In this document: in pieces, positions 1 to 6,292 of the stretch
Layout: each line of letters opens with the position of its first letter
Position numbering within the stretch: position 1 is the first letter of the stretch
Assembly: GCA_002862165.1 (NCBI GenBank)
Contig: PKCL01000030.1
Span: forward strand, 1 to 6,292
Source of the DNA: Planctomycetaceae bacterium
GTDB lineage: Bacteria; Planctomycetota; Planctomycetia; Pirellulales; UBA1268
Length of the DNA: 6,292 bases
Reading direction: 5' to 3'
Program-made: the position numbers and the translations under genes
Notes under the pieces: model-generated
What the model saw: only the letters and a program-made list of their open reading frames with translations
Told to the model about the DNA's origin: nothing
Database searches by the model: none

Positions 1-821
1 ATCAATGATTCATCAACACTACTTGTTCCTTCAAGTACAGTTCCGTCGACAGGAATTGTCTCACCCGGTCGAACTCGGAGGTGGTCTCCCGGATGAATAT
101 TACTGAGGGGTACGTCTTTTTCTTCATGCTCCGTTACGAGCCTTGCTGTTGTTGGAGCTAGTGATAAAAGACACTGAAGTTCACTGCCAGTTTTTATACG
201 GGCTTGGTTTTCGAGTGTCTGACCTATCAGAACAAGCACAATGATCATCGCACAGGCGTCAAAGAAAGAATGTACGAGGCTTGTTCTGGGGTCATGAAAT
301 TCTTCCGGGAAAAAGTCCGGTAGAAGCGTGGCTGTAGCACTGAATATATATGCGGCAGTCACACCGATAGTGATCAGCGTAAACATGTTGAGATGACCGG
401 AAATAAGGCTTTTTATTCCACGAATTAGAATCGAACGGCCAGATGTAATGATGAGAACGCTTGTGAAAAGAAGCTGTAGCACCTGGTTTATACGAGCATC
501 CAACCAAGTGTCGACAGATAGTCCAAGCATTGGGCCCATTGCGAAGATAAAAATGGGAGTTAGAAGCAGGAGTCCAGAGAGTAATTCTCGGTCGATGAGC
601 GGTGTGTCCGGGTCGATCGCGAAAGCTGAATCTGGACCTGTTGATTCAAGTTGCATTCCGCATTGTGGGCAGGATTTTGGCGTCGCGGAGGATACATCAG
701 GGCACATTGGGCAAAAGTAGACAGCGTCGTTGTTGTCCAGCTGCACTGTAGTTTCACTGGAAGGATGTCGTTGGCAACACGTTGATTGCTGGGTGTTAGA
801 GTGGGAGTAAGTTTTTTTCAT
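1..821 (-). CDS. Copper/silver-type P1B heavy-metal translocating ATPase, N-terminal part (runs off left edge)
   Basis: N-terminal 273 codons of an inner-membrane pump that hydrolyses ATP to export soft metal ions, probably Cu(I)/Ag(I). Translation from the ATG at 821 gives a Cys-rich start (CC at residues 15-16), then a metal-binding mini-domain at about 35-59 (YFCPMCPDV ... SCPQCGMQLE), the module found at the N-terminus of SilP/CopA-like pumps in place of GMTCxxC HMA domains, of which none is seen. Four hydrophobic helices follow at about 80-101, 114-134, 146-167 and 183-204, including LNMFTLITIGV and IIVLVLIGQTLENQAR, matching TM1-TM4 of this family. The actuator domain then begins (VRPGETIPVDGTVLEGTSSV, then DESL). 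The window ends just before the expected TGEP loop, so the CPC metal site, the DKTGT phosphorylation site and the nucleotide-binding domain lie outside. No strong Shine-Dalgarno precedes the start; the next in-frame Met (39) would cut the metal-binding domain. It lies 75 nt downstream of the secreted-protein gene on the same strand. Family assignment is firm; the exact metal is inferred. Confidence 0.93.
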   Translation of the reverse strand, partial: MKKTYSHSNTQQSTCCQRHPSSETTVQLDNNDAVYFCPMCPDVSSATPKSCPQCGMQLESTGPDSAFAIDPDTPLIDRELLSGLLLLTPIFIFAMGPMLGLSVDTWLDARINQVLQLLFTSVLIITSGRSILIRGIKSLISGHLNMFTLITIGVTAAYIFSATATLLPDFFPEEFHDPRTSLVHSFFDACAMIIVLVLIGQTLENQARIKTGSELQCLLSLAPTTARLVTEHEEKDVPLSNIHPGDHLRVRPGETIPVDGTVLEGTSSVDESL

Positions 822-896
822 AGAAGTGTTCTGAAGAGAACGGTGATTCCAAAGTCTAGTATTCCACTGTAATGGTCAGAATCGAACAACTAGAGC

Positions 897-3800
897 TTAT
901 GGTTGTACCGAAGGAGAGCTTCGAGCACGTTTGAATGGATCAATGGTACTACCAGAAGGACCCTCTGGTGGAGTTGATTCTGGCTTCGTGAATGGCAACA
1001 TCTTGGGCCACTCAAGACTCATGCCCGGCCAAGCCGATCGTGGCTCCGTGGGATTGGGAGACGCCGTGGGAGCAGGTGTCATTTGGACCTGATTGCCGTT
1101 GAGAATCTCCTCGGGTTTCGGGAAAGTACGATTTCCTGAAGTGGTTGATGTTACTGTAGGCCCAGGACGGCTTCGCATAAGAGGCCGAACTGACACTGAA
1201 TCAATCTGAGCACTACCTAAACCTGTTAATGCAAAAGTTACGGTGAGAGGTGGAGGCGATTCGGTAGCTTCTTGAGTCTGAGCAAAGGGTACAATTCGAT
1301 AGAGTACAAGTCGTCGCCAGCTGTCTGTTTTGTTGACTCGTTCTGCCAAGGCTGGTCCACCATACGAATCAAAAACAAGAAGACCATCAACAGATCCTTG
1401 AATAGGATTTGGAACCCAAACTTTTGCAACAATTTCCAGAAGTGTGCCTTCGGGTGCAGTAATTGGTGGTGTTGTAATCCAGATCGGAGGAGTTTCAATA
1501 ACCAGCGGTGCTTCTTCTGGAGTTATTGCAGTTGCGCTGATTCGTAAGCTTCTCTGCCCCTCGGCTGGTGTATTCGTTGAAAGCTCAACGGAGCCTTTAA
1601 CTTGGTCCGTTGGCCGGACGAAATGTTGCCAACCAGTTCTAGAAAGGGTGTTGATTTCTTCCATGCTGCCGCCTTCCAGCAGGTTTTTGCCGGCATTGGT
1701 TGACTGCAACGCGTCGATCATCCTCCAGTGATCTGAAAGTGTGGCTGAGGAAGTAGTAAGAGGACTCGCGACCATTGAGCCAGTTGCAGTGACTCCTCGT
1801 TCCCAAAAGAGTCGCTCTAACTGTCCGGCTATAGCACGCGACCGTTCAAGCTTTTTTACAGCAGCCGTAGGGTCGTGAGCAATCATAGATTCAGCGTATT
1901 GCGCTTCTTGCTGGGCTTCGGCGAGCATTTCCGTAACAGGGAAATGCCCAAGAGCCTGCGGTGGCAACTCAGTAGCCAGCCTCCTTGTACGTGCAATTGC
2001 ACTTGCTGCTTGAGAGCGGGCAAGAAGTGCTGCGGTTGGTGCGTTTCTGCGGACTAATTCCTGAACGTGAGCAGTCGCAGATGGATCATTACTAATGAGG
2101 ATAACGGCGGCAGCATGAAAGTTGTCGAGTGTCATCGTAACACCACCGGTTACTCTTCGGTGTTGCAATGGTCGGAGGGTACTGTGTGTTATTTCCCAAG
2201 GTCGGTGTGCCTCTGGAATTCCAGGAATGAGGATGTTCAAAGGCTGTTCTTGACGTGGAATATCACCACGGTAATGGCTGGCAATTATTTGCCCGCCTTG
2301 AACCGATCGCCAAATAAGTACAACCCGAGATCGAGATGCTTCAATAACCATCGCTCTTACTTCTGGATCACTTGTCTCTGCATCGGATGTAAATCGCCCA
2401 CTGGCTCCCCACGCAGATATTGTTTCAAGTTCAAGATTGACTGTTTGGACTGCAGCGGCTCTTGTGATGCTTTCAGAATCGGTTCCGGTGAGAGGTCGGG
2501 CTGAACTAAATAAGATGCCACGACTGCCGGCTGCAATCGCTGTAAAGGCTGCTCCAAGAAGACTTTCTTCATCGATTGGTAGCCCATTGTTACCAGTGCC
2601 TGAAAGCATCGCTGCTTGAAGAGTTGTTCGCGAGTCTATCTCTGTGGATAGCGTAGCAAGCAGAGGCGTACCTGGTCGAGCAAGTCGTGGTCGTTGTTGT
2701 AGCCACGTAAGGTAATTTGAGAGTTCAAGACTTGTGCCGAGCACGGTACGATGTGCAACCAGCATATCGAGATGTCTAGAAATTTCACGAAGGCCAGAAT
2801 CAGCTGATGCGATAATGGGCCGGCCCTGACGTCGGTCACAGATACGCAGACGTCTTACCTGTTCGGCAAGATGAGGAATGTCTTCCACTGAAAGAGAACG
2901 ACCCATATCCCAGAGAAGTACTCGGTTCCATTTTCCAGAAAAAGCCGGTAGTTTTTCTGGCTCTTTCAGGTCAACATCTGGCAAGGCTGGTGGTGGGCAA
3001 ATAATCCAAACCCCAGCCTGCTCTGCTTCCACTAAAAGGCTTGTCGAAGCAGGTTCGTGGAGCTGAATGCAATTGAACCCCAATTGTGCGAGTCTCACAA
3101 AAGGCTCACCCCGATGTTCAATCGCCCTTGGGAAGAATGGTCTTCCATCGACTTCGAGCACACCACGAACAAGACCAGCTGTTTCATCATCAACGCTTTG
3201 AATATTTCTATTGTTTTGAATTAAGTTTGTGGCTGGTGAATCTGTTGTTGGTAGCTTTGCTGAATCTGCCGTTGTGATTAAGCCAGCAACGGAGAAATCA
3301 TCGATCGATATGGTGCAGCGAGTGGCACCAAGAGGTATTTCAATTGCAAGCCCACAAATCGTAGCGTTGTCTAAGTTAATTTCTGGTCCGTATTGTGCCC
3401 GTAATGCCGGCAGTTGTGACCGAAGAATCTTAGGGACATTACCAATCATAAGAGGCTGCCAGCGTGAAGCATTTGTGGCGGGCGGTCCTGAGACAAAAAC
3501 TTGTACGGGTTGATGATTGTTCGATGGTGACGCAGGCAGTCGTATTTGGCAGGCGAGGCGAGCAGCTGGATGATCACAACGAATCCAGACCTGGGCAGAG
3601 AATTCATCAATGACCATAGATTCGGGAATCGGAAACAAGATTCGACTTAGAGTGGTTCGGTCTGTCTGAAGGGTAATGGTCTCGCAACCAGTACCAGCAT
3701 GAGTATTAACACTTTCAATACTTTGTTGAAGAACTCGAAGGCCAGGATGTGATGTGACTGTAGTTACCGTTGTGGGTCCGTCAAAGCATTCTGTCAGACT

Positions 3801-3902
3801 AGATCCGTTCGAAACATCTTGAAGGACCAGACAAGTTAGAAAAAAAAGAAATCCAATTTTGGAAAAATGAGTCCAACGTAATCGTGGCTGATTTTTTACC
3901 AT
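897..3902 (-). CDS. Large secreted multidomain protein of unknown function, glycosidase-like core
   Basis: About 1001 aa from the ATG at 3902. That start is preferred because a signal peptide begins there: basic n-region (K3, R7, R9, K15), hydrophobic core IGFLFFLTCLVL at 16-27, polar c-region to about 33. There is no proper lipobox (FLTC). About 45-210 is a predicted beta-rich region ending TISIDDFSVAGLI, like galactose-binding/carbohydrate-binding folds. About 247-500 resembles the TIM-barrel part of glycoside hydrolases (VDGRPFFPRAIEHRGEPF, LGFNCIQLHEP, AGVWIICPP). About 510-610 is a beta region ending AVILISNDP. About 610-705 is Ala/Arg/Glu-rich helix (AEAQQEAQYAESMIA). About 770-908 is a second beta-sandwich ending QIDSVSVRPL. 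A Pro/Ser/Thr-rich, probably disordered tail runs from 910. I recall similar uncharacterised secreted proteins in planctomycetes but cannot search. Glu residues in the barrel (393 in TSLELS, 421 in LSTEID) could be catalytic, but this is not established; it may only bind carbohydrate. The frame is open back to a TTG at 4277 (1126 aa), with ATGs at 4262 and 4130, but those 125 residues show no domain. Confidence 0.82.
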   Translation of the reverse strand: MVKNQPRLRWTHFSKIGFLFFLTCLVLQDVSNGSSLTECFDGPTTVTTVTSHPGLRVLQQSIESVNTHAGTGCETITLQTDRTTLSRILFPIPESMVIDEFSAQVWIRCDHPAARLACQIRLPASPSNNHQPVQVFVSGPPATNASRWQPLMIGNVPKILRSQLPALRAQYGPEINLDNATICGLAIEIPLGATRCTISIDDFSVAGLITTADSAKLPTTDSPATNLIQNNRNIQSVDDETAGLVRGVLEVDGRPFFPRAIEHRGEPFVRLAQLGFNCIQLHEPASTSLLVEAEQAGVWIICPPPALPDVDLKEPEKLPAFSGKWNRVLLWDMGRSLSVEDIPHLAEQVRRLRICDRRQGRPIIASADSGLREISRHLDMLVAHRTVLGTSLELSNYLTWLQQRPRLARPGTPLLATLSTEIDSRTTLQAAMLSGTGNNGLPIDEESLLGAAFTAIAAGSRGILFSSARPLTGTDSESITRAAAVQTVNLELETISAWGASGRFTSDAETSDPEVRAMVIEASRSRVVLIWRSVQGGQIIASHYRGDIPRQEQPLNILIPGIPEAHRPWEITHSTLRPLQHRRVTGGVTMTLDNFHAAAVILISNDPSATAHVQELVRRNAPTAALLARSQAASAIARTRRLATELPPQALGHFPVTEMLAEAQQEAQYAESMIAHDPTAAVKKLERSRAIAGQLERLFWERGVTATGSMVASPLTTSSATLSDHWRMIDALQSTNAGKNLLEGGSMEEINTLSRTGWQHFVRPTDQVKGSVELSTNTPAEGQRSLRISATAITPEEAPLVIETPPIWITTPPITAPEGTLLEIVAKVWVPNPIQGSVDGLLVFDSYGGPALAERVNKTDSWRRLVLYRIVPFAQTQEATESPPPLTVTFALTGLGSAQIDSVSVRPLMRSRPGPTVTSTTSGNRTFPKPEEILNGNQVQMTPAPTASPNPTEPRSAWPGMSLEWPKMLPFTKPESTPPEGPSGSTIDPFKRARSSPSVQP

Positions 3903-3910
3903 TTGAGAAA

Positions 3911-3950
3911 TCTTCTGGACGCATTGGTTTCTGTACGACTTTCCAGAAGA
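3911..3950 (-). promoter_or_regulatory. Inverted repeat overlapping the likely ribosome binding site of the secreted-protein gene
   Basis: A perfect 9-bp inverted repeat: TCTTCTGGA at 3911-3919 and TCCAGAAGA at 3942-3950, with a 22-nt loop. In the minus-strand transcript the second arm ends 8 nt before the ATG at 3902 and contains AGAAGA, the only purine-rich Shine-Dalgarno-like stretch there. A hairpin would therefore cover the ribosome binding site. If the longer in-frame start were real, this would be coding DNA instead. The repeat is seen directly; a regulatory role is inferred. Confidence 0.4.
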
Positions 3951-4192
3951 CCTTTTTTGTATCCTCAGGTTGGTGATTTTAGCTTGGAAAGGAAGCCGTT
4001 TCTTGACGTTATGAAAGAGATACGCAACGAGTTTCAAAATAAAATGAGGCACTACCAGTGACCGGCTATTTTGACCAGGTTTTTCTAGTAGGCGTAAAAC
4101 CACGAATGGGCTCCCTCGATATACCGACATGTTATTGCGATGAAGTGCGAATAAGGCTTGTAGCAGGCGGCCAATGGTGTGCTCTAGAGGGG

Positions 4193-4233
4193 CTGTCCAG
4201 ACAGTCCGTCTTTTATCTGAAAACAGGACAGTC
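4193..4233. repeat. GACAG/CTGTC motif cluster upstream of kinase
   Basis: CTGTC-CA-GACAG forms a short palindrome at 4193-4204. The heptamer GACAGTC occurs at 4200-4206 and again at 4227-4233, 27 bp apart. The cluster lies about 70-110 bp before the kinase ATG, a plausible place for a regulator binding site. The motifs are short and could be chance. Confidence 0.3.
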
Positions 4234-4290
4234 GGGTAACTTAGGAAAGTATTTTCCGGCATGGAGCCGATGACCAAGGTATTATTGGTT

Positions 4291-4295
4291 AAGGA
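4291..4295 (+). promoter_or_regulatory. Ribosome binding site of the kinase gene
   Basis: AAGGA (TAAGGA with the preceding base), eight bases before the ATG at 4304. This is a good Shine-Dalgarno match at normal spacing and supports that ATG as the start. Confidence 0.75.
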
Positions 4296-4303
4296 TTTTT
4301 GCC

Positions 4304-5785
4304 ATGTTGACTCTTACAACCGAGGATGTGTCTGCTGCTGTCGTGGAACTCGGCCTCATCGAAGCGGCTGAGATAGCAGGCGTATGGCGGGAACTTGGCT
4401 CACAAGAGGTGTCGCCAGAGCAGTTTGGATCGGCTTGCGTGCGAAGAGAATTGCTCACTGGATATCAATGGGAACGTATTCGAAACGGTTACCGCAATGG
4501 TTTCTTTTATGGTCGCACAAAAATCCTTTATCAGGCAGGTGCGGGTTCTTTTGCGCGTGTCTACCGAGCCATTGCACAGGATAACGGAGATATTCTAGCG
4601 GTAAAGGTCCTGCGGAAACGTTTCTCGTCAGACGAAGCCAAGTGTGATCTATTTCTGAGAGAGGGCAGGATGGGTCTGATGCTGAGGCATCCAGGAATCG
4701 TTCGTATAGAAGAAGTAGGCAAAGAGGGGTCCAGTAGCTTTATTACGATGGAGTTTGTTGAAGGACAGACACTCCGAGAATTAGTGAAAATCCGGAAAAG
4801 CGTTGACCTTGTTCGGGCTCTCGATTTGGCAACACAACTCGTTGATGCTCTGGAATATGCTCATGCCGAAGGCGTAACACATCGTGACTTAAAAGCATCC
4901 AATGTTCTGATATCAGCAAAAGGTCGTACAAAGCTCGTTGACTTTGGTTTGGCTAGTTTTGCAGAGTCGGTAGGGAAAAAAAATGATGAGATCGGGAAGT
5001 TACGAACTGTTGAATATGCAGCCTTAGAAGTTGCTGGTGGTGTGCGCGGTGATGATGTACGAAGCGATGTCTTTTTTCTTGGTACGCTACTCTATCTTTT
5101 ATTTGCTGGTCGATCACCGCTTAAAGAATCACGTGATCGGGCAGTAAGAGCTGACCCGAAACGATACGCAGACGTCGATCCGCTTGGCAGAGTTGCTCCT
5201 CACCTACCACGTGATCTCGTTGACATTGTGCATAAAATGCTTGCACTCAAGCCTAAAAATCGGTTTCAGACTGTGGCTGAAGTGAAGGAAGCACTTAAGC
5301 CAATCCAACTCCGGTATTCGGATGGTGACGCTAGTGTTTTATCAGATATTCCAAAGCCAGCTCGAAAGGTGTCTAAAGACCCGGAAGCGAAACCAAAAAC
5401 ATCTGAAAAGCCAAGAATTATGGTTGTTGAGGTTTCTGGAAAGTCCCAGGATTCTCTCCGACAGTTTTTCTCGAAACAAGGGTTTCATGTCCTGGTTACA
5501 GAAAATCCAAAACGAGCGCTTACTCGTTTTGAAACGGTACCACCACCGGCAGATATTCTTTTGCTGAGTAGCCAGGTACTTGGTTACGATGCTGTGTCAG
5601 TTTTTAATGCACTAGCTCCAGACCCATATTTAAAAAAGATCCCGGCTCTTCTTATCACGAGTGCTCGTCAGAAAGAGTTGGTATCTGAAGCCGTTGAGGA
5701 TGACCTTCGACAGGTTGTCATGATGCCATTTAAGGCAAGTGATCTTCTTGAGCGGGTTAAAATGCTGACAGGTATTAATGTCTAG
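4304..5785 (+). CDS. Cytoplasmic Ser/Thr protein kinase with C-terminal degenerate receiver-like domain
   Basis: 493-aa Hanks-type kinase. Residues 1-70 form the helical module common before planctomycete kinase domains (VVELGLIEAAEI ... ELLTGYQWERIRNGY). The kinase domain, about 72-333, has all core elements: Gly loop GAGSFARV (79-86, third Gly replaced by Ala84), ATP lysine K101 (AVKVL), helix-C E120, catalytic loop HRDLKASN (193-200; D195, K197, N200), DFG at 213-215, ALE at 240-242 in place of APE, D255 (DVRSDVFFLG) and the final conserved Arg320. It should therefore be active. A charged linker (334-369) leads to a receiver-like fold (370-493: RIMVVEVSGK, ADILLLSS, ALLITSARQ, VVMMPFKASDLLERV). 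There the phospho-acceptor Asp is Ser422, the conserved Lys is Met474 and the acidic pair is reduced to Glu376, so phosphorelay is unlikely. No membrane helix or sensor domain is present, unlike many bacterial PASTA-type kinases. AAGGA sits 8 nt before the ATG. It is divergent from the secreted-protein gene and has no downstream partner in the window. Kinase call firm; substrate unknown. Confidence 0.95.
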   Translation: MLTLTTEDVSAAVVELGLIEAAEIAGVWRELGSQEVSPEQFGSACVRRELLTGYQWERIRNGYRNGFFYGRTKILYQAGAGSFARVYRAIAQDNGDILAVKVLRKRFSSDEAKCDLFLREGRMGLMLRHPGIVRIEEVGKEGSSSFITMEFVEGQTLRELVKIRKSVDLVRALDLATQLVDALEYAHAEGVTHRDLKASNVLISAKGRTKLVDFGLASFAESVGKKNDEIGKLRTVEYAALEVAGGVRGDDVRSDVFFLGTLLYLLFAGRSPLKESRDRAVRADPKRYADVDPLGRVAPHLPRDLVDIVHKMLALKPKNRFQTVAEVKEALKPIQLRYSDGDASVLSDIPKPARKVSKDPEAKPKTSEKPRIMVVEVSGKSQDSLRQFFSKQGFHVLVTENPKRALTRFETVPPPADILLLSSQVLGYDAVSVFNALAPDPYLKKIPALLITSARQKELVSEAVEDDLRQVVMMPFKASDLLERVKMLTGINV

Positions 5786-5836
5786 AAAGACCTTCAGAGA
5801 AGTTTGTGAACAACGGTATAAAAAACGTAATTTTTT

Positions 5837-5866
5837 TTGACAATTATCCGCAAACTTTTCTATTTT
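5837..5866 (+). promoter_or_regulatory. Candidate sigma70-like promoter downstream of kinase
   Basis: A perfect TTGACA at 5837-5842 and TATTTT at 5861-5866 are separated by 18 bp. Transcription would start near 5873, just before the tandem repeats. No open reading frame follows on the plus strand before the window ends, so if it is active it would drive a non-coding RNA or a gene beyond 6292. The stretch is AT-rich, which makes chance matches likely. Confidence 0.3.
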
Positions 5867-5883
5867 TTGTAACCCTTTCCAAT

Positions 5884-5933
5884 TGTAGCCCTGGCCAGCT
5901 GTACCCTGGCCAGTTGTACCCTAGCCAGCTGTA
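5884..5933. repeat. Three-copy 15-bp tandem repeat with CTGGCCAG palindromes
   Basis: Consensus TGTACCCTGGCCAGC. Copies are at 5884-5899 (16 nt, one extra base), 5900-5914 and 5915-5929, followed by a truncated TGTA. The first two carry the perfect palindrome CTGGCCAG (5891-5898 and 5906-5913); the third has CTAGCCAG. The 15-bp period keeps frame, and on the minus strand it reads as a Gly-Tyr-Ser/Asn-Trp-Pro/Leu pentapeptide repeat, but no convincing gene encloses it. It could be a protein-binding array or a small variable-number repeat. Confidence 0.8.
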
Positions 5934-6292
5934 ACAGATCGTTTGTTTCATCGTGTTCCATTTTGACCAATGTTCAGGCGGTGTGCATATTGAGGTCACG
6001 TTTTCATGAAAGATTAACGCTTCCTTCGGCATTCGGGTGAAGTGATTCGGGATAACATTTTCCAAAGACATCAAAATTCTGAGTATTCAATCAGGGTGGA
6101 TTGGTACGCTCGGTACTTATTTGTGACTACCGTTGCCCCTGAAACCAATAAATGACTTATTTCTCCGACGGAAAAGCTTTTAAGAATCAGTCCCTTTTTG
6201 ATTCCACTGTGACAGGAAAACGCCTTCGTAGATATACTGCTTGTCAGATGAGGTGTGATGGCTGAATAGTTTTTTTGTCTTTTTGGTGACCG

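Larger units (their letters stand above)
3903..4303. other. Divergent intergenic region between secreted-protein and kinase genes
   Basis: 401 bp separate the preferred start of the minus-strand secreted protein from the plus-strand kinase start, and should carry promoters for both. Visible elements are the inverted repeat at 3911-3950, a cluster of GACAG/CTGTC motifs at 4193-4233, and the AAGGA ribosome binding site at 4291. A weak -35/-10 candidate for the kinase is AGGACA (4225-4230) and TATTTT (4250-4255), spaced 19 nt, which is too loose to annotate as a promoter. The secreted-protein frame stays open across most of this stretch (to 4277), so part of it could be coding. A plus-strand open frame at 4058-4273 (71 codons) has no recognisable features. 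Confidence 0.6.
5786..6292. other. Non-coding or uncertain region downstream of kinase
   Basis: 507 bp without a gene I can support. After the kinase stop come a weak CTTC-AGA-GAAG hairpin (5792-5802) and an A6-CGTAA-T8 tract (5820-5838); neither is a convincing GC-rich terminator. The promoter candidate and tandem repeats follow. ATTCGGG occurs twice (6031-6037 and 6045-6051). On the minus strand a frame is open from the right edge to a TGA at 6071-6073 (73 codons, no in-window ATG start). Its stop overlaps the ATG of a second open frame running down to 5844. Neither has recognisable domains or a ribosome binding site. Confidence 0.6.

Noticed and set aside
292..757. Short minus-strand and plus-strand open frames inside the ATPase region
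   Set aside because: They lie in other frames of the ATPase, whose own frame gives clear metal-binding, membrane and actuator motifs; the short products have none.
1272..3513. Several plus-strand open frames of 60-145 codons opposite the secreted-protein gene
   Set aside because: They are antisense shadows of a 1001-codon gene with a consistent domain layout; the products are Cys/Ser-rich and low in recognisable structure.
4071..4100. TTGACC-N18-TAAAAC as a kinase promoter
   Set aside because: The -10 match is poor and it lies about 200 bp from the start; too weak to annotate.
4058..4273. Plus-strand 71-codon open frame before the kinase
   Set aside because: No ribosome binding site, no recognisable motif, and it lies in the expected divergent promoter region.
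5792..5838. Terminator after the kinase gene
   Set aside because: The CTTC/GAAG hairpin has only 4 bp and the later A6/T8 tract has no GC-rich stem, so no intrinsic terminator can be supported.
5844..6071. Minus-strand open frame with GYSWP-like pentapeptide repeats
   Set aside because: The repeat is explained by the 15-bp tandem DNA repeat; no ribosome binding site precedes the ATG, and the rest of the product is unlike a folded protein.

Overview
The window looks like chromosomal DNA from a bacterium, most likely a planctomycete (Planctomycetota). This is inferred from two features. One is a Ser/Thr kinase with the short helical N-terminal module typical of planctomycete kinases. The other is a large secreted, glycosidase-like protein of a type I associate with planctomycete genomes. 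The base composition looks roughly balanced and slightly AT-rich by eye; I did not compute it. No rRNA, tRNA, CRISPR array, transposase or insertion sequence is visible.

Layout. On the minus strand, a secreted multidomain protein of unknown function (about 1001 aa, 897..3902) is followed after 75 nt by the N-terminal 273 codons of a copper/silver-type P1B heavy-metal ATPase, which starts at 821 and runs off the left edge. On the plus strand, 401 nt from the preferred start of the secreted protein and divergent from it, lies a 493-aa cytoplasmic Ser/Thr kinase (4304..5785) whose C-terminus is a receiver-like domain lacking the phospho-acceptor residues. The remaining 507 nt (5786..6292) have no convincing gene. 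They hold A/T tracts, a sigma70-like promoter candidate and a three-copy 15-bp tandem repeat built on a CTGGCCAG palindrome.

How the genes work together. The ATPase exports metal across the inner membrane. The secreted protein acts outside the cytoplasm and may bind or process carbohydrate. The kinase signals in the cytoplasm. Nothing in the sequence proves a shared pathway. The best candidate for something under-described is the kinase fused to a degenerate (pseudo) receiver, divergent from the secreted orphan protein. The start of the secreted protein is ambiguous: its frame stays open for another 125 codons upstream, but a signal peptide begins exactly at the ATG at 3902, and a hairpin that could mask the ribosome binding site lies just before it.
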